A stretch of 64,000 nt of DNA from Siphonodentalium dalli (GCA_032622095.1 CP136067.1:83292705-83356704); one strand, 5' to 3'. Shown: positions 46,935 to 58,925, counted from the first letter of the stretch. Notes: a model not told the origin generated them from the sequence alone. Translations and numbers: made by a program.

Positions 46935-47383
46935 TGACCCGCCATATCAAATCCAGTCGTAAGTCGGGATTTTTTTACCGTGTGCCAATGCATTCTCTTA
47001 TATATGCGAGTCGACCATAGGTCGCCTCGCATATATAAGAGAATGCATTGGCCTAACAATTTTAATAATTTTTTCTTGTATTCTTTAACAATTTTATAAT
47101 TTCACCCATACAGAGCCCCAGACAAATATGAGCAGACGACACTCTTATATATGCTTCTATATATGTGTGGGGCTCCCTGCAGGGTAATGGATGTTTGTTA
47201 TTTTATGTCCTAAAAATTGTCAGAAACATTTATTTAAAAAAAATGATAAAAACTTGTTAGGCCAATGCATTCTCTTATATATGCGAGGCGACCTATGGTC
47301 GACTCGCATATATAAGAGAATGCATTGGCACAGGGTAAAAAAAATCCCGACTTCCGACTGGATTTGATATGGTGGGTCACATA
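46935..47383. mobile_element. Palindromic MITE with a hairpin at each end
   Basis: The outer ends TGTGACCCGCCATATCAAAT and its near reverse complement ATTTGATATGGTGGGTCACA bracket the element, with TATA outside both. Inside each end is a self-complementary hairpin of about 74 bp: CCAATGCATTCTCTTATATA..GTCGACCATAGGTCG..TATATAAGAGAATGCATTGG at 46985-47052, and again at 47262-47330. These are also inverted copies of each other. The centre has no coding capacity. TATA may be the target duplication. Confidence 0.8.
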
Positions 47384-49304
47384 TACGCGTGTACACAGCA
47401 ACAAATAATCAGATCGAAATATACCTAATTTAGTTCTATAAACTTTTATTCACGACCATGGAACCATATGATTCCTCCTTAGCATGATGGAGAACCTAAT
47501 TCAGAATGTATTGGGCATACATGTACGCCACATAATTGATTGGTTTATACATGTACGCCACATTTGATGTAGAACCAAACTAAGCACCGATTGGTTCAAT
47601 TTTTAACCACGTATATATTTCGTTGAAATCGATAAGTGTTATGCAACATGTTGGTTATATTTAACATTATAGACATAACGTAATTTAGCTTTTCTCTAAA
47701 TATTTATGTTAAGCATACTTAAGTTATAAAATATACATTGGAAGTTATAAAATATACATTGGAATTGTCTGTTATTGGTCAGAAAATATAAGCAGACGAC
47801 AAACATCTGAACAGATGAAAACAAATTCAGAAGAATTCCTATTCATTCATATAATAAGTTCAACAAACGGACAATGATCGTGTGTTGAACTTATTCGCGG
47901 TAAGAAGGATAGGATGTGACCCAGTCTGGAGTAAACTACATACCCACATATAAAAATAGTGGGTCTGACTACCTTTCGTTCAGTTTTCATTTCCCAAACC
48001 CGGGATTCCTTGTAATCACCGCCAATCAAAACTTAGCTCCAAGAAATGTGTGCCCCAATAAAAAACTAGTAACATGTCACGTGCTCTCGGTGTGGAAATT
48101 CCGAAGGTGTGGCTAAATGTTGTTAAAATAGTATCCATGACGTCATGTTATACCGGAAGAGAAATTCACAAATCTACAAATAAAGTAGATTGTTGACGAG
48201 CGGTCGAAAGTTTAAAATCAAGAATCACCGGAATTTGGATTGCAGGCAACTGTAATTAGGGTACAACTGGCCAATCTTTGGAGGTACTAATACGGCTGTG
48301 TAAGGTCGGGATGGTTTCGGTGGGGTTGGTGTAGAATTGTGTTGCTCTTCGCTCGTTTTGGCTGCGGTGGTACTACTGCCGGTACTGGGGAACTGATAGA
48401 CCGTTTTGTTATGTCATTTAACTTTTTTTTTAGTTCTGTAGTTGTTTTAGCAGATAGTCCCGACATTCATGTATTTTTGATTCGTGGCCGTTGATTTGTG
48501 TTATTTTATGACAACATGGGCGACAAATCGCCTGGCCAATCTAAAAAATAATTCGTTCCGAGTCCAAGAGATCCACATAAATTGACATTTTTTATAATTT
48601 CAAGAAGATCTGTGATCATCTGTCTTAGTTATTGTACATATTATTTTGGATCCCGGAAGCTAGCTGTTCCCTTTATTGTCAGTAAAACAACCGCCGAACG
48701 AAAAGTCACAAATCCTGCAACTATTCATTCCGATTCTTAGAATCGGCTTCACATGGTTGAAGCGGCCATGACGGCACTGGCACGTGACCATGTTTACGCC
48801 TGTCAATCACAACTAATTTCAGATTTATATTTAGTGCGGTGTGACGTAATTTGGGGGAAGCCCACCACCGTTCAGAAATGAAAAGTTGATGGGAATGCAA
48901 TAGACTCAGTATCAGTATGAATCTGAGTGTATGTTTACATAGACTGGATGTGACCGGGTATGGTAATATGATGGGTTGAATCATTGTTTGTGATATTTAC
49001 ATTATGCAAGTTTGTAAAGAGATGGCGGGTGGGAGTACCGATGTGGAGACAATCATGTAAGCGATTTCTGGTCGAAGTTTCGGCATGACAAACGTCGCAA
49101 ATCGTCCAGACTAGGGAGCTGATTATATTTGAATGCAGTTTTCTATATGTTTGCGATTGTTAACTGAGAATTTAATTTCCACGTGGAGCTTATTTTGTGC
49201 CGACTTATACATGCATCCTACGCGTAATACTTTCTCGAGTATACATTAATGAAATGTTCAGCAATGTCTATATCACCATTATTTTGGGACATTTTTCGTT
49301 TCAG
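47384..49304. other. SLC22 intron 4, remainder
   Basis: Contains a short direct repeat, TATAAAATATACATTGGAA twice at about 47725-47765. The rest shows nothing recognisable. It ends with acceptor TTTTTCGTTTCAG. Confidence 0.5.
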
Positions 49305-49387
49305 AATCGGTCGGAAAGGGACACTTTTTATAACTCTGGTCGTTTCGTGCCTGGCAACAATGGCAATAGTTTTAGTCTCTTACGTTG
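49305..49387 (+). CDS. SLC22-type transporter, coding exon 5 (residues 362-390)
   Basis: Reads (V)IGRKGTLFITLVVSCLATM and AIVLVSYV: the second cytoplasmic MFS loop motif (residues 363-367) and TM9. Donor G|gtaagt leaves phase 1. Joining it to 57531 (TG CAC GAC) gives SYVVHDEDTRA, which keeps the frame. Confidence 0.9.
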
Positions 49388-49599
49388 GTAAGTGTGTACA
49401 CATACCAAACGGGGAATTAAAATAAATTACCTTCCGAACCCGGTGTAACAGTTGATCCCCACCCACTCCACGGTATATCTCCATAACAATTTTTGTTTTA
49501 CTTATTTTATATCATGGTTCGAAATAACAAGAAAATTTCTTTTTGATTCACAAACATGCAATTAGCGTAGTCTAAATATCACCTTATCATTTTCTCACT

Positions 49600-50290
49600 G
49601 AATTTGCTTTATATATAGTCTCATTGAAACGGCGAGGTGGGATTTTGGTGGGGGGTACCCAGGCCTGGGTAAAGTTGTTTGAGTCAGGGTTTGGGTGTGG
49701 GGTGGAGATCTCCCCATGTTTATATTTATGAATCGGCGAGATATTATAAATAGTTGTTTGAGTCATGGTTTGGTGTGGGGGGATACCCAGGCCTGGGAAT
49801 TCCCCCACCAGCAGCTACATATGAAAAATCTTACCATTTTGTCGCTTATTTTTGCTTTATATATATAGTCATGAAACGGCGAGAAATTAACTTTTCCCCT
49901 CAAAAAAGTTATTTGAATCAGAAAATTTGGAAGGTGTGAAGCATGGGATCAGGGTTTGGGGAGTCGGGGATTCTCCCACCCCCCCCCCCCCCCACCCAAC
50001 AGAAACATATCATAAAACAATCTTCTGATTGCATATATCGCTTATTTTACTTTATATAGTCATGAAACGGCGAGAAAGGTTTTGGGAGGGGAATAACCAT
50101 GCCTGGGTATATTTCCCCCCACCCATGTATCCAGCAGCTGACAAACACTCACCTTATGATTGTATCGCTTAATTTATATATTCATGAAACGGCGAGAAAC
50201 TAACTTTCTCTGGAGATTTCATAATGTTATCGCTTATTTTGCTCTGTATATATAGTTATGAAACGGTGAGATATTAACTGCATGTTTTCA
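49600..50290 (+). repeat. Irregular intronic tandem repeat
   Basis: Modules of TTGCTTTATATATAGTC, ATGAAACGGCGAGA, TTGTTTGAGTCAGGGTTTGG and TACCCAGGCCTGGG recur at about 49607, 49735, 49845, 50040, 50165 and 50240 with spacers of differing length. A C-tract occurs at 49977. Confidence 0.75.
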
Positions 50291-51295
50291 AGAATAGTTG
50301 TTTGAGTCAGGATATGGGGCGATCATAAATCAACTGGTTCAGTGGTCCTGCTAATTCGCTATGATGTTGTTGGGTTCTGCTGAATTGCTATTTGCCCGTG
50401 TACCAATTCTCAGAAAGCCTATAGTTTTGAAGTTGGCTGCACCCCCTCCAACAAAGGTTTCTATACATAAAATTAAAGGTCATTATATGACGCCTCCAAT
50501 TTTGCTTGTTGCCCGCTACTTGACATGCGGCATTCTAAGTGTAAATTATACAATTTATTTTTTTTCTGATAAAATTATATGTTATGGGGTGGGGTTAAAT
50601 TTACGCCCACAGCGCATTTTCACAGAAATATAATTGGTAATCCATCCGACGGATGGGGAGCAATTGTTTTTAGATATGTTGCGGGTCAATAACCAATAAC
50701 CTATGCCGTTCACAGGTTATATTAATATTTCGCAATTTCAGAATATATAAATTGGTCCAGTATTGTATCTCATGCCGTTTTATTGTCATTTATAATTAAT
50801 ACAAACGGTACCTTGTTTTATAACCGCAGTAATGTTTGTATAAGCTGACACTTGTACTCGATGAAAGTTCTATTTTATTTTAGGGCTAAGTGCTGTCTTC
50901 CCGAAAATATATTTCGGGACATTTTCTGAAACTGACAACAAGCACAATCGGATGAATCATGTATGATGACCTTTAATATATAGAAACCTTTGTTCGAGGG
51001 GGTGCAATGGGTGCATCCAACTCGAAACAATATCTTGTTTGGTCCACGGACAATATGGTGTGCGTCAGAGTAATATGATGCTGTTAAGAAAAAGCACCTC
51101 TATGTTTTCTAAATTTAACATTTTTTAGCGATTTTTCGGCTAATCTGATCGAATCGAGGAAAAGCCGTTTATATGCATTAAAACATTCAAAAACATGTAT
51201 ATTGTAAAATATATTAATAATAGCTGGGACAGTCAGCGTCAGTTGTTTCAAAGGGAGCATAATTGAGATATCTATATTTATGTCGTTTTGCAAAC

Positions 51296-52492
51296 ACCAG
51301 CCCCGCCAGTATTCCAATATAACACCACCCCCGCAATTATTCCAATATAACACCAGTCCCGCAATTATTCCGATATAACACCAGCCCCACCATTCCAATA
51401 TAACACCAGCCCGCCATTATTCCAATATAACACCAGCCCCACCATTCAAATGTAATTCCAGGCCCTCCATTATTCCAATATAACACCAGCTCCATCATTC
51501 CAATATAACACCAGTCCCACCATTCCAATATAACACTAGCCCCACCATTCCAATATAACACCAGCCCCACCATTCCAATATAACACCAGCCCCACCATTC
51601 CGATATAACACCAGCCCCACCATTCCAATATAACACCAGCCCCACCATTCCAATATAACACCAGCCCGCCATTATTCCAATATAACACCAGCCCCACCAT
51701 TCCAATGTAACACCAGCCCCGCCATTATTTCAATATAACACCAGCCCCACCATTCCAATATAACACCAGCCCGCCATTATTCCAATATAACAATAGCCCC
51801 ACCATTCCAATATAACACCAGCCCCGCAATTATTCCGATAAAACACCAGCCCCACCATTCCAATATAACACCAGCCCCGCAATTATTCCAATATAACACC
51901 AGCCCCACCATTCAAATGTAATTCCAGGCCCTCCATTATTCCAATATAACACCAGCTCCATCATTCCAATATAACACCAGCCCCACCATTCCAATATAAC
52001 ACCAGCCCCACCATTCCAATATAACACCAGCCCCGCCATTATTCCAATATAACACCAGCCCCACCATTCAAATGTAACTCCAGCCCCTCCATTATTCCAA
52101 TATAACACCAGCTCCACCATTCCAATATAACACCAGCCCCACCATTCCTATATAACACTAGCCCCACCATTCCAATATAACACCAGCCCCACCATTCCAA
52201 TATAACACCAGCCCCACCATTCCGATATAACACCAGCCCCACCATTCCAATATAACACCAGCCCCACCATTCCAATATAACACCAGCCCGCCATTATTCC
52301 AATATAACACCAGCCCCACCATTCCAATGTAACACCAGCCCCGCCATTATTTCAATATAACACCAGCCCCACCATTCCAGTATAACACCAGCCCCACCAT
52401 TCCAATATAACACCAGCCCGCCATTATTCCAATATAACAATAGCCCCACCATTCCAATATAACACCAGCCCCACCATTATTCCAATATTTTA
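51296..52492. repeat. 25-bp minisatellite with 28-bp variants, about 45 copies
   Basis: The main unit is CCAATATAACACCAGCCCCA plus CCATT. A variant has GCCATTATT in place of ACCATT. Larger blocks, such as the one containing CAAATGTAATTCCAGGCCCT, recur at about 51450, 51910 and 52065, giving higher-order structure. Because 25 is not a multiple of three and the unit lacks minus-strand stops, long minus frames rich in Trp, Gly and Tyr arise. I regard them as by-products. Confidence 0.95.
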
Positions 52493-53269
52493 AAATAGGC
52501 AAGTCATGCTCTTGAATGTATCATTCAGACACTGGGCTATTCCACCCCTGGGAACCGGTCCTGCTAGAAACGCTTACACCTGTTTGGATCAATGTTAACA
52601 ACTGGTGATTTTCTTTAAAAATGTAAACAAAAACAACCCAACCTCAGAAGAAAATGGCGTGCATCTCGTTCGACAACAAATGTGGTTTTTTTTTTCGTCT
52701 GATGTGGTAGCAGGAGGTTTAATACATGACATATATTTTTTCCATTGATATTCATTAAATAACCACTCTATAAATTAATGTTTTATTGAATATTTGCCTG
52801 TATTTGACACTAATGACAAGTTTAGCTATACCGATTCGTGTAATAGAATTATGTAAGCATAACCTTGGAGTGGAGACAATGATACTGCTATGGTGTTGTT
52901 GTTGTTTTATTGTATATATCGAAACATTAACGAAGTTATCGTCGAAAATATTTTTTTTTAGATGGTAACGTTTATCTTGTTCGAAGATGCAGGCTACATC
53001 CGTTTGAAAGATACAAGCGGTAGCGCTTACAGCGGACCTTTCTTGTGGACATAAAATCTCCCGTATGATATCGCCCTTAAATTACCTCACTCTCTTATAT
53101 TGTCAGAGTATTATATGCAAACATGTATCTCTTCAAGTGCTACTATTGTGTCTTATAAATGAGGAACAAAATAACATGTTTTACTCACACGAACACAACT
53201 AAATAATATATATAGCGATGCTTGTTGGGACATGTTTTTCATATTTTATGTTCACTTGCATGTGTCTGG

Positions 53270-53271
53270 TC

Positions 53272-53333
<62 letters not shown>

Positions 53334-53343
53334 CCTCTCTCTC
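53270..53343. repeat. CT microsatellite
   Basis: An interrupted CT run of about 36 dinucleotides with a few A interruptions. Confidence 0.95.
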
Positions 53344-53369
53344 CTGTGTCTTGAAAGACCCGACCAGTA

Positions 53370-53790
53370 AGCATAATTTTTGCCACATGCGCAGACAAAA
53401 TCATTGCAAGACCACGGTTATGATTGGCTTTAATGTGATCAATCAAACTTTGATTGTGTCTATATTCAGAACCGCACACATCACATATGTGTTTTCGCAT
53501 GTCGCATCAGGGACGTCCGTTGTGCAAAATTTGCCTTGCATAGGTTGTAACTGTACGGTCGGTGTTTAGATGCACATTCATATGGTCGAATAATTTGAAT
53601 TTACGAATGAATGTTTTCTCACATGCGGTTCTGTCAGTGCTTTTTTCTTTTCTTTTGGTGCATATAAAGTCAAATTTGACCTCCTTGTTGAATAACTCTT
53701 GCCGCATATTTCCCAAAACATTTGTTGGTGATGATCTTTGTTAATTCGGTTCCGCGCATGGTGTGTACCTTTAAATGCGATAATCATTCC
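53370..53790 (-). pseudogene. Decayed C2H2 zinc-finger sequence
   Basis: The minus strand shows one complete finger, CDVCGSEYRHNQSLIDHIKA then NH (C-x2-C-x12-H-x4-H), followed after a frame change by CACGKNYAYWS, the start of another. Upstream, other frames give CGKSYSTRRSNL and CEKTFIRKFKLFDHMNVH, further finger halves. The pieces are broken by frameshifts and stops, with no open frame over 90 codons. It is antisense in SLC22 intron 5, so it is probably a relic of a separate zinc-finger gene or retrocopy. Confidence 0.7.
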
Positions 53791-54310
53791 GTGAAATCAA
53801 TCCAACAGCCTAGTATAACGTCTCAAAATCAACTTATAACTTTGTTCCACGTGACATTTAATATATCAAAAAGACGATAATTTATATGGAAAAAAAGAGA
53901 GAGAGAAAAAAACCGGATCCGGACATGATATCTACCTTTAAATATGATCAATAATTACGAGATAATTAATTCGGATCCGGACATGGTGTGTTCCCTTAAA
54001 TGCCATCATGATCACGTAAAGTCAATCCAACCGCCGTGTCTATATGAAAAAATAAGAAGTATGCTGATCCGGGCACGATATGTACCTTTAAATACGATTA
54101 ATCGGGTTGAATGAGCACGACAGCCCTATATTGGTTTAATCTCACCTCCTAACCAGTTTCCGCGTGTCAGAAACGGCTTTTAATGGGTTAAATGTGTGAT
54201 AAAACAAGCATGAAATTCATACCCGAATCCGGGTCGAAATCCGGTAAAAAGACACCTAAATCCGGGTCGAAATCCGGGTCGAAATCCGGGATCCGGAATC
54301 CGGTAAAAAG
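53751..54310. repeat. Short irregular repeats containing ATCCGG words
   Basis: TCCGGACATG or TCCGCGCATGGTGTG followed by ACCTTTAAAT and GATCA recurs at about 53750, 53910, 53970 and 54065. AAATCCGGGTCG recurs four times at 54215-54300. Origin unknown. Confidence 0.6.
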
Positions 54311-56232
54311 ACACACCCCCAATGTACGCATTTACATCACACCCATGACCACACAGTCACTCCATATATACATACACAACACAAATATGGACAATGTAGC
54401 TAATCTCGCTATACACATACACTACTTCAATGACCAGACAGCCACTACCTGTATACATGTTCACCTCACACATGGTCATAAGCTACTCCTTATATACCTA
54501 TACATCTCAACGTGGACACCCCATACATGACTATATAGTCACACATTGTATAACTATTCACATCATTCATGAATACAATAACTCACCGTATACGTACTCA
54601 CCTCACCTGTGACAGTCAACAGACATACACACGGTATTAAGATGATCAATGTTTGATTCTAATGGGTCAGAGTAGCCACATACTATGATCCATCTCAGTT
54701 CCGTTTCAACGTTCTGCCCATTTCATGGACAGAATCCCAAAATAAGTTTTCGGCAAAATCCATACTGCATCCCTTAAAATGAACTGTTCATGCCTCTTAA
54801 AGGGGTACTGTACCCCAATTTCAATAAATTCCTGGTGACAATAGCTATCTAATATCAATATTATATTTTAAAATAACTAATTTTGAGTCGATGATGTCTA
54901 CTGAAAACCTTCCGGTTAACAGGCTATCATAAAAGTAAAATTTAATTATTTAATATAAATCAATTTATGGCTGGAGTCATAAAATGGAGAATTATGCCAT
55001 TACGAGTTACCGTTCTTGAAATCTCATATGTTGGGTGACTTTTATCGACGGCCGTTCGCGAACATTATTGAGTTGCAAACAAAACATGTTACCTGCAAAA
55101 GAAAGGCCCGCTATAACCGATTCGGAAAAAAGGAGAAAGAAACAAGAGTCAAAGCGTCAAGTATTTATATAGGGAGTGAGATTGTTCGATGGAAGAGATT
55201 GAAGCTGTGAACATACAGTCAACAGACATACACATGGTATTAAGATGATCAATGTTTGATTCTAATGGGTCAGAGTAGCCACATACTATGATCCATCTCA
55301 GTTCCGTTTCAACGTTCTGCACATTTCATGGACAGAATCCCAAAAGAAGTTTTCGGCAAAATCCATACTGCATCCCTTAAAATGAACTGTTCATGCCTCT
55401 TAAGGTACTGAGATAACCAGAATAGAACACTTAGTTGACCAAGTAGCATGTTTAATAACCAAGTGAGTCACAATCTGCTACCTTTTCGGAACAGCAGAGA
55501 ATGATGTTCGGAATATATGTGACAAGTCAACATTTTACCAAATTTGGTTGCCACAGTTAGCACATATCAAAACAATAAACACCTTTGATACCACAGATAG
55601 TTCCATTTTACTTAAAAAAATGGTTCAAACCTGAAAAGTGACTGCCGATTTTGATGTCAAGTTTGTGACAAATATTCGATTAATTCTGGTTATTTCAGTG
55701 GTTAAAATAGTAACAATTAACCAATATGCATCAGAAATGTTAGTATTCAATGTATATAATACAGAATATTCAATTGTTTTCGTCAACCACAACTTGTAAG
55801 CAGTTGCATGGTACGCTGGGCCAATATTTACCATTTTTCATATATTGGTCGCCATTTTGGCAGCCATTTTGAGCCAAAGTGACAATTTTGGTACAACTGA
55901 GTTAGAAGATCCATAAAAATAGAAAGCATCACTTACATTGCGCAGTTCTTCCGATTGGTTGATTAAATATGACTAGAATCCCAATGGTGATATTCTGTGA
56001 TATGTTATACCTCGTTCTGTAAAATCGAATTGTTGAGTGATCGGAAGGGGTTGTGACCCCATGAATGGCATATTTCATTGCTTCAAGTGTCAGTTAACAT
56101 GCTTAATACAAAATAAAGTCACAATTCTCAACCGGTTACAAACAGCAGAAACTTATCTTAAAGATACTAGTAAAAAGGAGTTCAAATTTTAGCACAGAAA
56201 GGTGGCGTTGTGTCTTAGCTTCACAAACATGT

Positions 56233-56311
<79 letters not shown>

Positions 56312-56400
56312 CATATGAGAAGATTTGCTCACTATAATTGCATGAAACTAACTTAACTGAAATGGCAGCCATCTTGGACTCCATCTTAATTACAAAAAAT
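54310..56400 (-). repeat. Foldback repeat family, inverted copy (core plus arm)
   Basis: 54310-54620 is the reverse-complement form of the 12.1-13.6 kb core (CACCCATGACCACACAGTCA). The arm follows, inverted relative to 10.8-12.1 kb (CATTTTGGCAGCCATTTTGA; the ATCGAATTGTTGAGTGATCG block). A block of about 165 bp (AATGGGTCAGAGTAGCCACA .. GAACTGTTCATGCCTCTTAA) is duplicated at about 54657 and 55262, flanking a unique segment of about 440 bp. Confidence 0.75.
56237..56307. repeat. TA microsatellite
   Basis: About 35 uninterrupted TA units inside the foldback arm. Confidence 0.95.
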
Positions 56401-57274
56401 GCTCAAAGCGGATTTTAGCGGATTTTGGCTATGTTATAGAGGATATATTCCTCTTCAATATGGTGTACAAACCAACTTAGTCCCAATTTCTTCTAGGTCA
56501 AACCTTTTATCGACCAGACTAGATAAGGCTGCATATATAGCCGTATCAGTGGTAAGTCTTCTGTCATGAAAAGTGCGACTGCATCCTAGAATAATTAATT
56601 CTGTCGCGTATCAGACGGTCAGATGTAATCGATTTGGCAGGATCCAAACAGGTGTAAGAGTTTCTAGCAGGAACGGTTCCCATGGGGTTTATTCTCAAAT
56701 CGCTTGGATTAGCCAAACACTGAAAAACTTTAGAAAAAATAACGGTACTTGGTCTTAACTGCATGTGTTTACCCCACCAGCATTATACAAATTTAGCAGG
56801 ACACACCAGCACTATAACAAATTATTACCACGTTATAGGTGTTTTCTAGGCCATTGATAATGTTTTTTCGGAGCGTTCCAAATAGCTTATTGTTACCAAA
56901 ACACCGGGCCGCGGGCCGATAACGAAAAGCTCTGTCCATTATAGGCCCGTGGCCCGGCAACTCAGTGACCGGAAGTTAGATCTCGTGTGTTATCACGCGA
57001 GTTACGTCCCTTCAACATCAGACATACCGTGTTTATTTCAAGAAAATATTTCGTCAAACTGTAGTGGTTTTATGATTGGAAATCACGGTATATGGTTGAA
57101 TTATTGTCTCAAGCGTAAATATGCATAAATAACTTTAGCTGTCAAACTCTCATCGTTTGTCGCTCGTCTTCAATGCTGGTTTTTATTTATTTATATGTTC
57201 TTTGAAATATCTCTCTTAATCTAGACCTACTTCATTATTCCACTGGGTCAAATGTCCAAATGTGTGGTAATAAT

Positions 57275-57458
57275 ACTAATAACATGATCGTATCGGACAT
57301 TATGGTTTATTAACGGCCCTCTGGAATGATTAACAGCCTTCGGGTATATTAGCGGCCCTCGACTTCGTCTCTGGCCGCTAATAGGCCATTGGGCTGTTAA
57401 TCATTCCTGCCGGGCCGTTAATAAACCATAACGCCCTCAAAAATCATGTTATTGTTAT
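57275..57458. repeat. Imperfect inverted repeat of about 180 bp
   Basis: ATAACATGAT and ATGGTTTATTAACGGCCC, then GGAATGATTAACAGCC, on the left have reverse complements on the right (GGCTGTTAATCATTCC, GGGCCGTTAATAAACCAT, ATCATGTTAT). It is MITE-like and lies just before exon 6. Confidence 0.75.
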
Positions 57459-57530
57459 ATTAACAGGTCAATTTACCCATTGCGTATTTAGTAAAGAAAT
57501 GGTTACACGCGTGTGTTCTTATACATTTAG

Positions 57531-57654
57531 TGCACGACGAAGACACCAGAGCCAGCGCAATCAGTGGTCTGGCGATGACGTGTAAGTTCGGACTCGGGAC
57601 AGCCTGGTTGGTCATCAAATTACACACGTCCGAAGTGTTTCCAACAGTTGTTAG
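57531..57654 (+). CDS. SLC22-type transporter, coding exon 6 (residues 390-431)
   Basis: Reads (V)HDEDTRASAISGLAMTCKFG, then LGTAWLVIKLHTSEVFPTVV and the first two bases of an Arg codon. It corresponds to TM10 and the conserved Y/HT-x-E-x-(F/Y)PT-x-(V/I)R segment after it. Acceptor ATACATTTAG, donor gtacgt, end phase 2. The remaining exon or exons for TM11-TM12 were not found before the minisatellite and should lie beyond the window. A shadow frame on the minus strand overlaps it. Confidence 0.9.
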
Positions 57655-58400
57655 GTACGTGGCGTAATTGGCGGCATAGAACACGTTATACTCGTATAAT
57701 GATCATGAAGAACATAGTTTTCATTCGCTTATCACAAGACGTCTAAGCTGATACTGATCGACGTTCTATAACACTCCCTTATGGGAAAGACCAGAACTCT
57801 AAGTGGTTACTTATCTGTTAGACATAATCTTTCCTTTCGTATTACATAATTTTCACGTGAAATTGAATAAAATCGCGCTCTCATTAAATACAATGTGTAT
57901 TTGTCATTATGGTGTGACCACCTAGTTTTCTTTAACCATACTATATAGCATGCTGCATCTCCTCCAGTATCAAATTGCAAACTTGGTGAAATTTCATTAT
58001 GTTAAAGATGCCCGGTCCGATTTAACACCCTCAAACAGGTCAGGCACACCCTGAATTCAACTATTATAGTTATTTTCAACTTTAATATATAAATACGGAT
58101 ATTGTTATTTTGTGAATTCGATACAAGAGGCATAGCGCAAATCATATTTAAAAATAAGTCGGTACCATGTTTGTTGTGTGACAAAATAATTTGTCCCGAC
58201 CCGCGCGAATGATTAATCATGATGACACATGCTAAGAACGTCAAATATCATTCAATTGGTCTAAATATTGTTATGGGGGAGCGATTGAGTGATTATGTTA
58301 ATGTCATTTAGAAAGACCTCCTTGTGTAATTATTAACTAACTAACGCGACGCAAAACGAATTATATCTGGAGACTGTTCATTTGCTGTAATGTTGATGCC
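57655..58400. other. SLC22 intron 6 (start), nothing recognised
   Basis: No exon resembling TM11/TM12 of SLC22 and no clear repeat was seen. Confidence 0.45.
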
Positions 58401-58560
58401 AGTGGAATTTGGCTACCCGATCCTTACAATGCTATGCGCTACCATGGCAACCTGTTTAAACTTGTATAGGCCCTGGCAGCGCTAACAAGACCTTATCTTT
58501 ATAGATTGAGATCCGATCTCCAGCTGCTGGCATCGCTAACATTGTCAACACTTTTTTCAG
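58400..58560 (-). repeat. Single-copy source-like segment of the terminal minisatellite, inverted
   Basis: The reverse complement reads CTTGTTAGCGCTGCCAGGGC, then TTTAAACAGG, TGGTAGCGCATAGCATTGTA and AGGATCGGGTAG. That order matches 59770-59850 (CTTGTCAGGGCTGCCGGGGC, TTTTAAACAGATTCC, TGGTAGCGTATAACATAGTA, AGGATCGGGT), where the 40-bp unit then begins to repeat. Related partial copies lie near 58990-59090 and 59650-59750. Confidence 0.8.
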
Positions 58561-58734
58561 AAGTCACATTTTAAAGAGCGACCCAAACTTTCCCCAAGCC
58601 CACCCACCCAATAGGTGAATTTGACTTAAGTAAGACCGAAGTTTCTCGTTTGTGGTGTTATATATAAATGTTTCAGACAAATCCGTTATTTAGCCGAAAG
58701 TACGTTATATATAGTTATATATACACTCTTAAAC

Positions 58735-58925
58735 AATAGGTACTCTGGAGTACCTACGTAGGTACTGAACTTGTCTCGTTGGGAGTACCAAACCTGTTGG
58801 TACTCTTGAGTACCTAATATCCAGGTACTGTTACTCTGGAGTACCCGCCTGGGTACACTGGGGTACCAAAACTGTTGGTACTCTGGAGTACCTATCTGGG
58901 TACTCTGGGGTACCAAATATCTAGA
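58735..58925. repeat. GGTAC-rich irregular repeat
   Basis: GGTACTCTGGAGTACCT, TTGGTACTC and CTGGGGTACCAAA recur four or five times with palindromic GGTAC/GTACC words. A minus frame (58686-58961) over it is a by-product. Confidence 0.8.

Larger units (their letters stand above)
49388..57530. other. SLC22 intron 5, 8.1 kb
   Basis: The largest intron in view. It contains repeated blocks at 49.6-50.3 kb, a 25-bp minisatellite (51.3-52.5 kb), a CT microsatellite, a dead zinc-finger sequence, a foldback repeat copy and a 57.3 kb inverted repeat. 56400-57260 shows only short palindromic GGCCCG-rich DNA near 56905-56955. Confidence 0.6.
38240..57654 (+). other. SLC22-type organic ion transporter gene (span, 3' incomplete)
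   Basis: Six exons (38240-38536, 40741-41162, 43061-43291, 46260-46394, 49305-49387, 57531-57654) join in phase, each with GT/AG borders, into about 430 residues without a stop. The product belongs to the major facilitator superfamily, SLC22 branch (organic cation/anion/carnitine transporters of the plasma membrane). It shows the large extracellular loop after TM1, the YDLVCD motif before TM2, the GQIAELIGRKK loop, PESMRWL after TM6, VIGRKG in the TM8-9 loop, and HTSEVFPTVV after TM10. A family member has about 550 residues, so TM11, TM12 and the C-terminal tail should lie past 64 kb. Substrate cannot be told from the sequence. No premature stop is seen, so I take it as a live gene. Confidence 0.88.

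Noticed and set aside
50880-50970. Candidate SLC22 exon after TTTTATTTTAG reading GLSAVFPKIYFG
   Set aside because: It meets a stop after about 25 codons and lacks family motifs, whereas joining exon 5 to 57531 restores the conserved TM10 region in frame.
51084-52275. Minus-strand Trp/Gly-rich frames
   Set aside because: By-product of the 25-bp minisatellite; no start context or gene structure.
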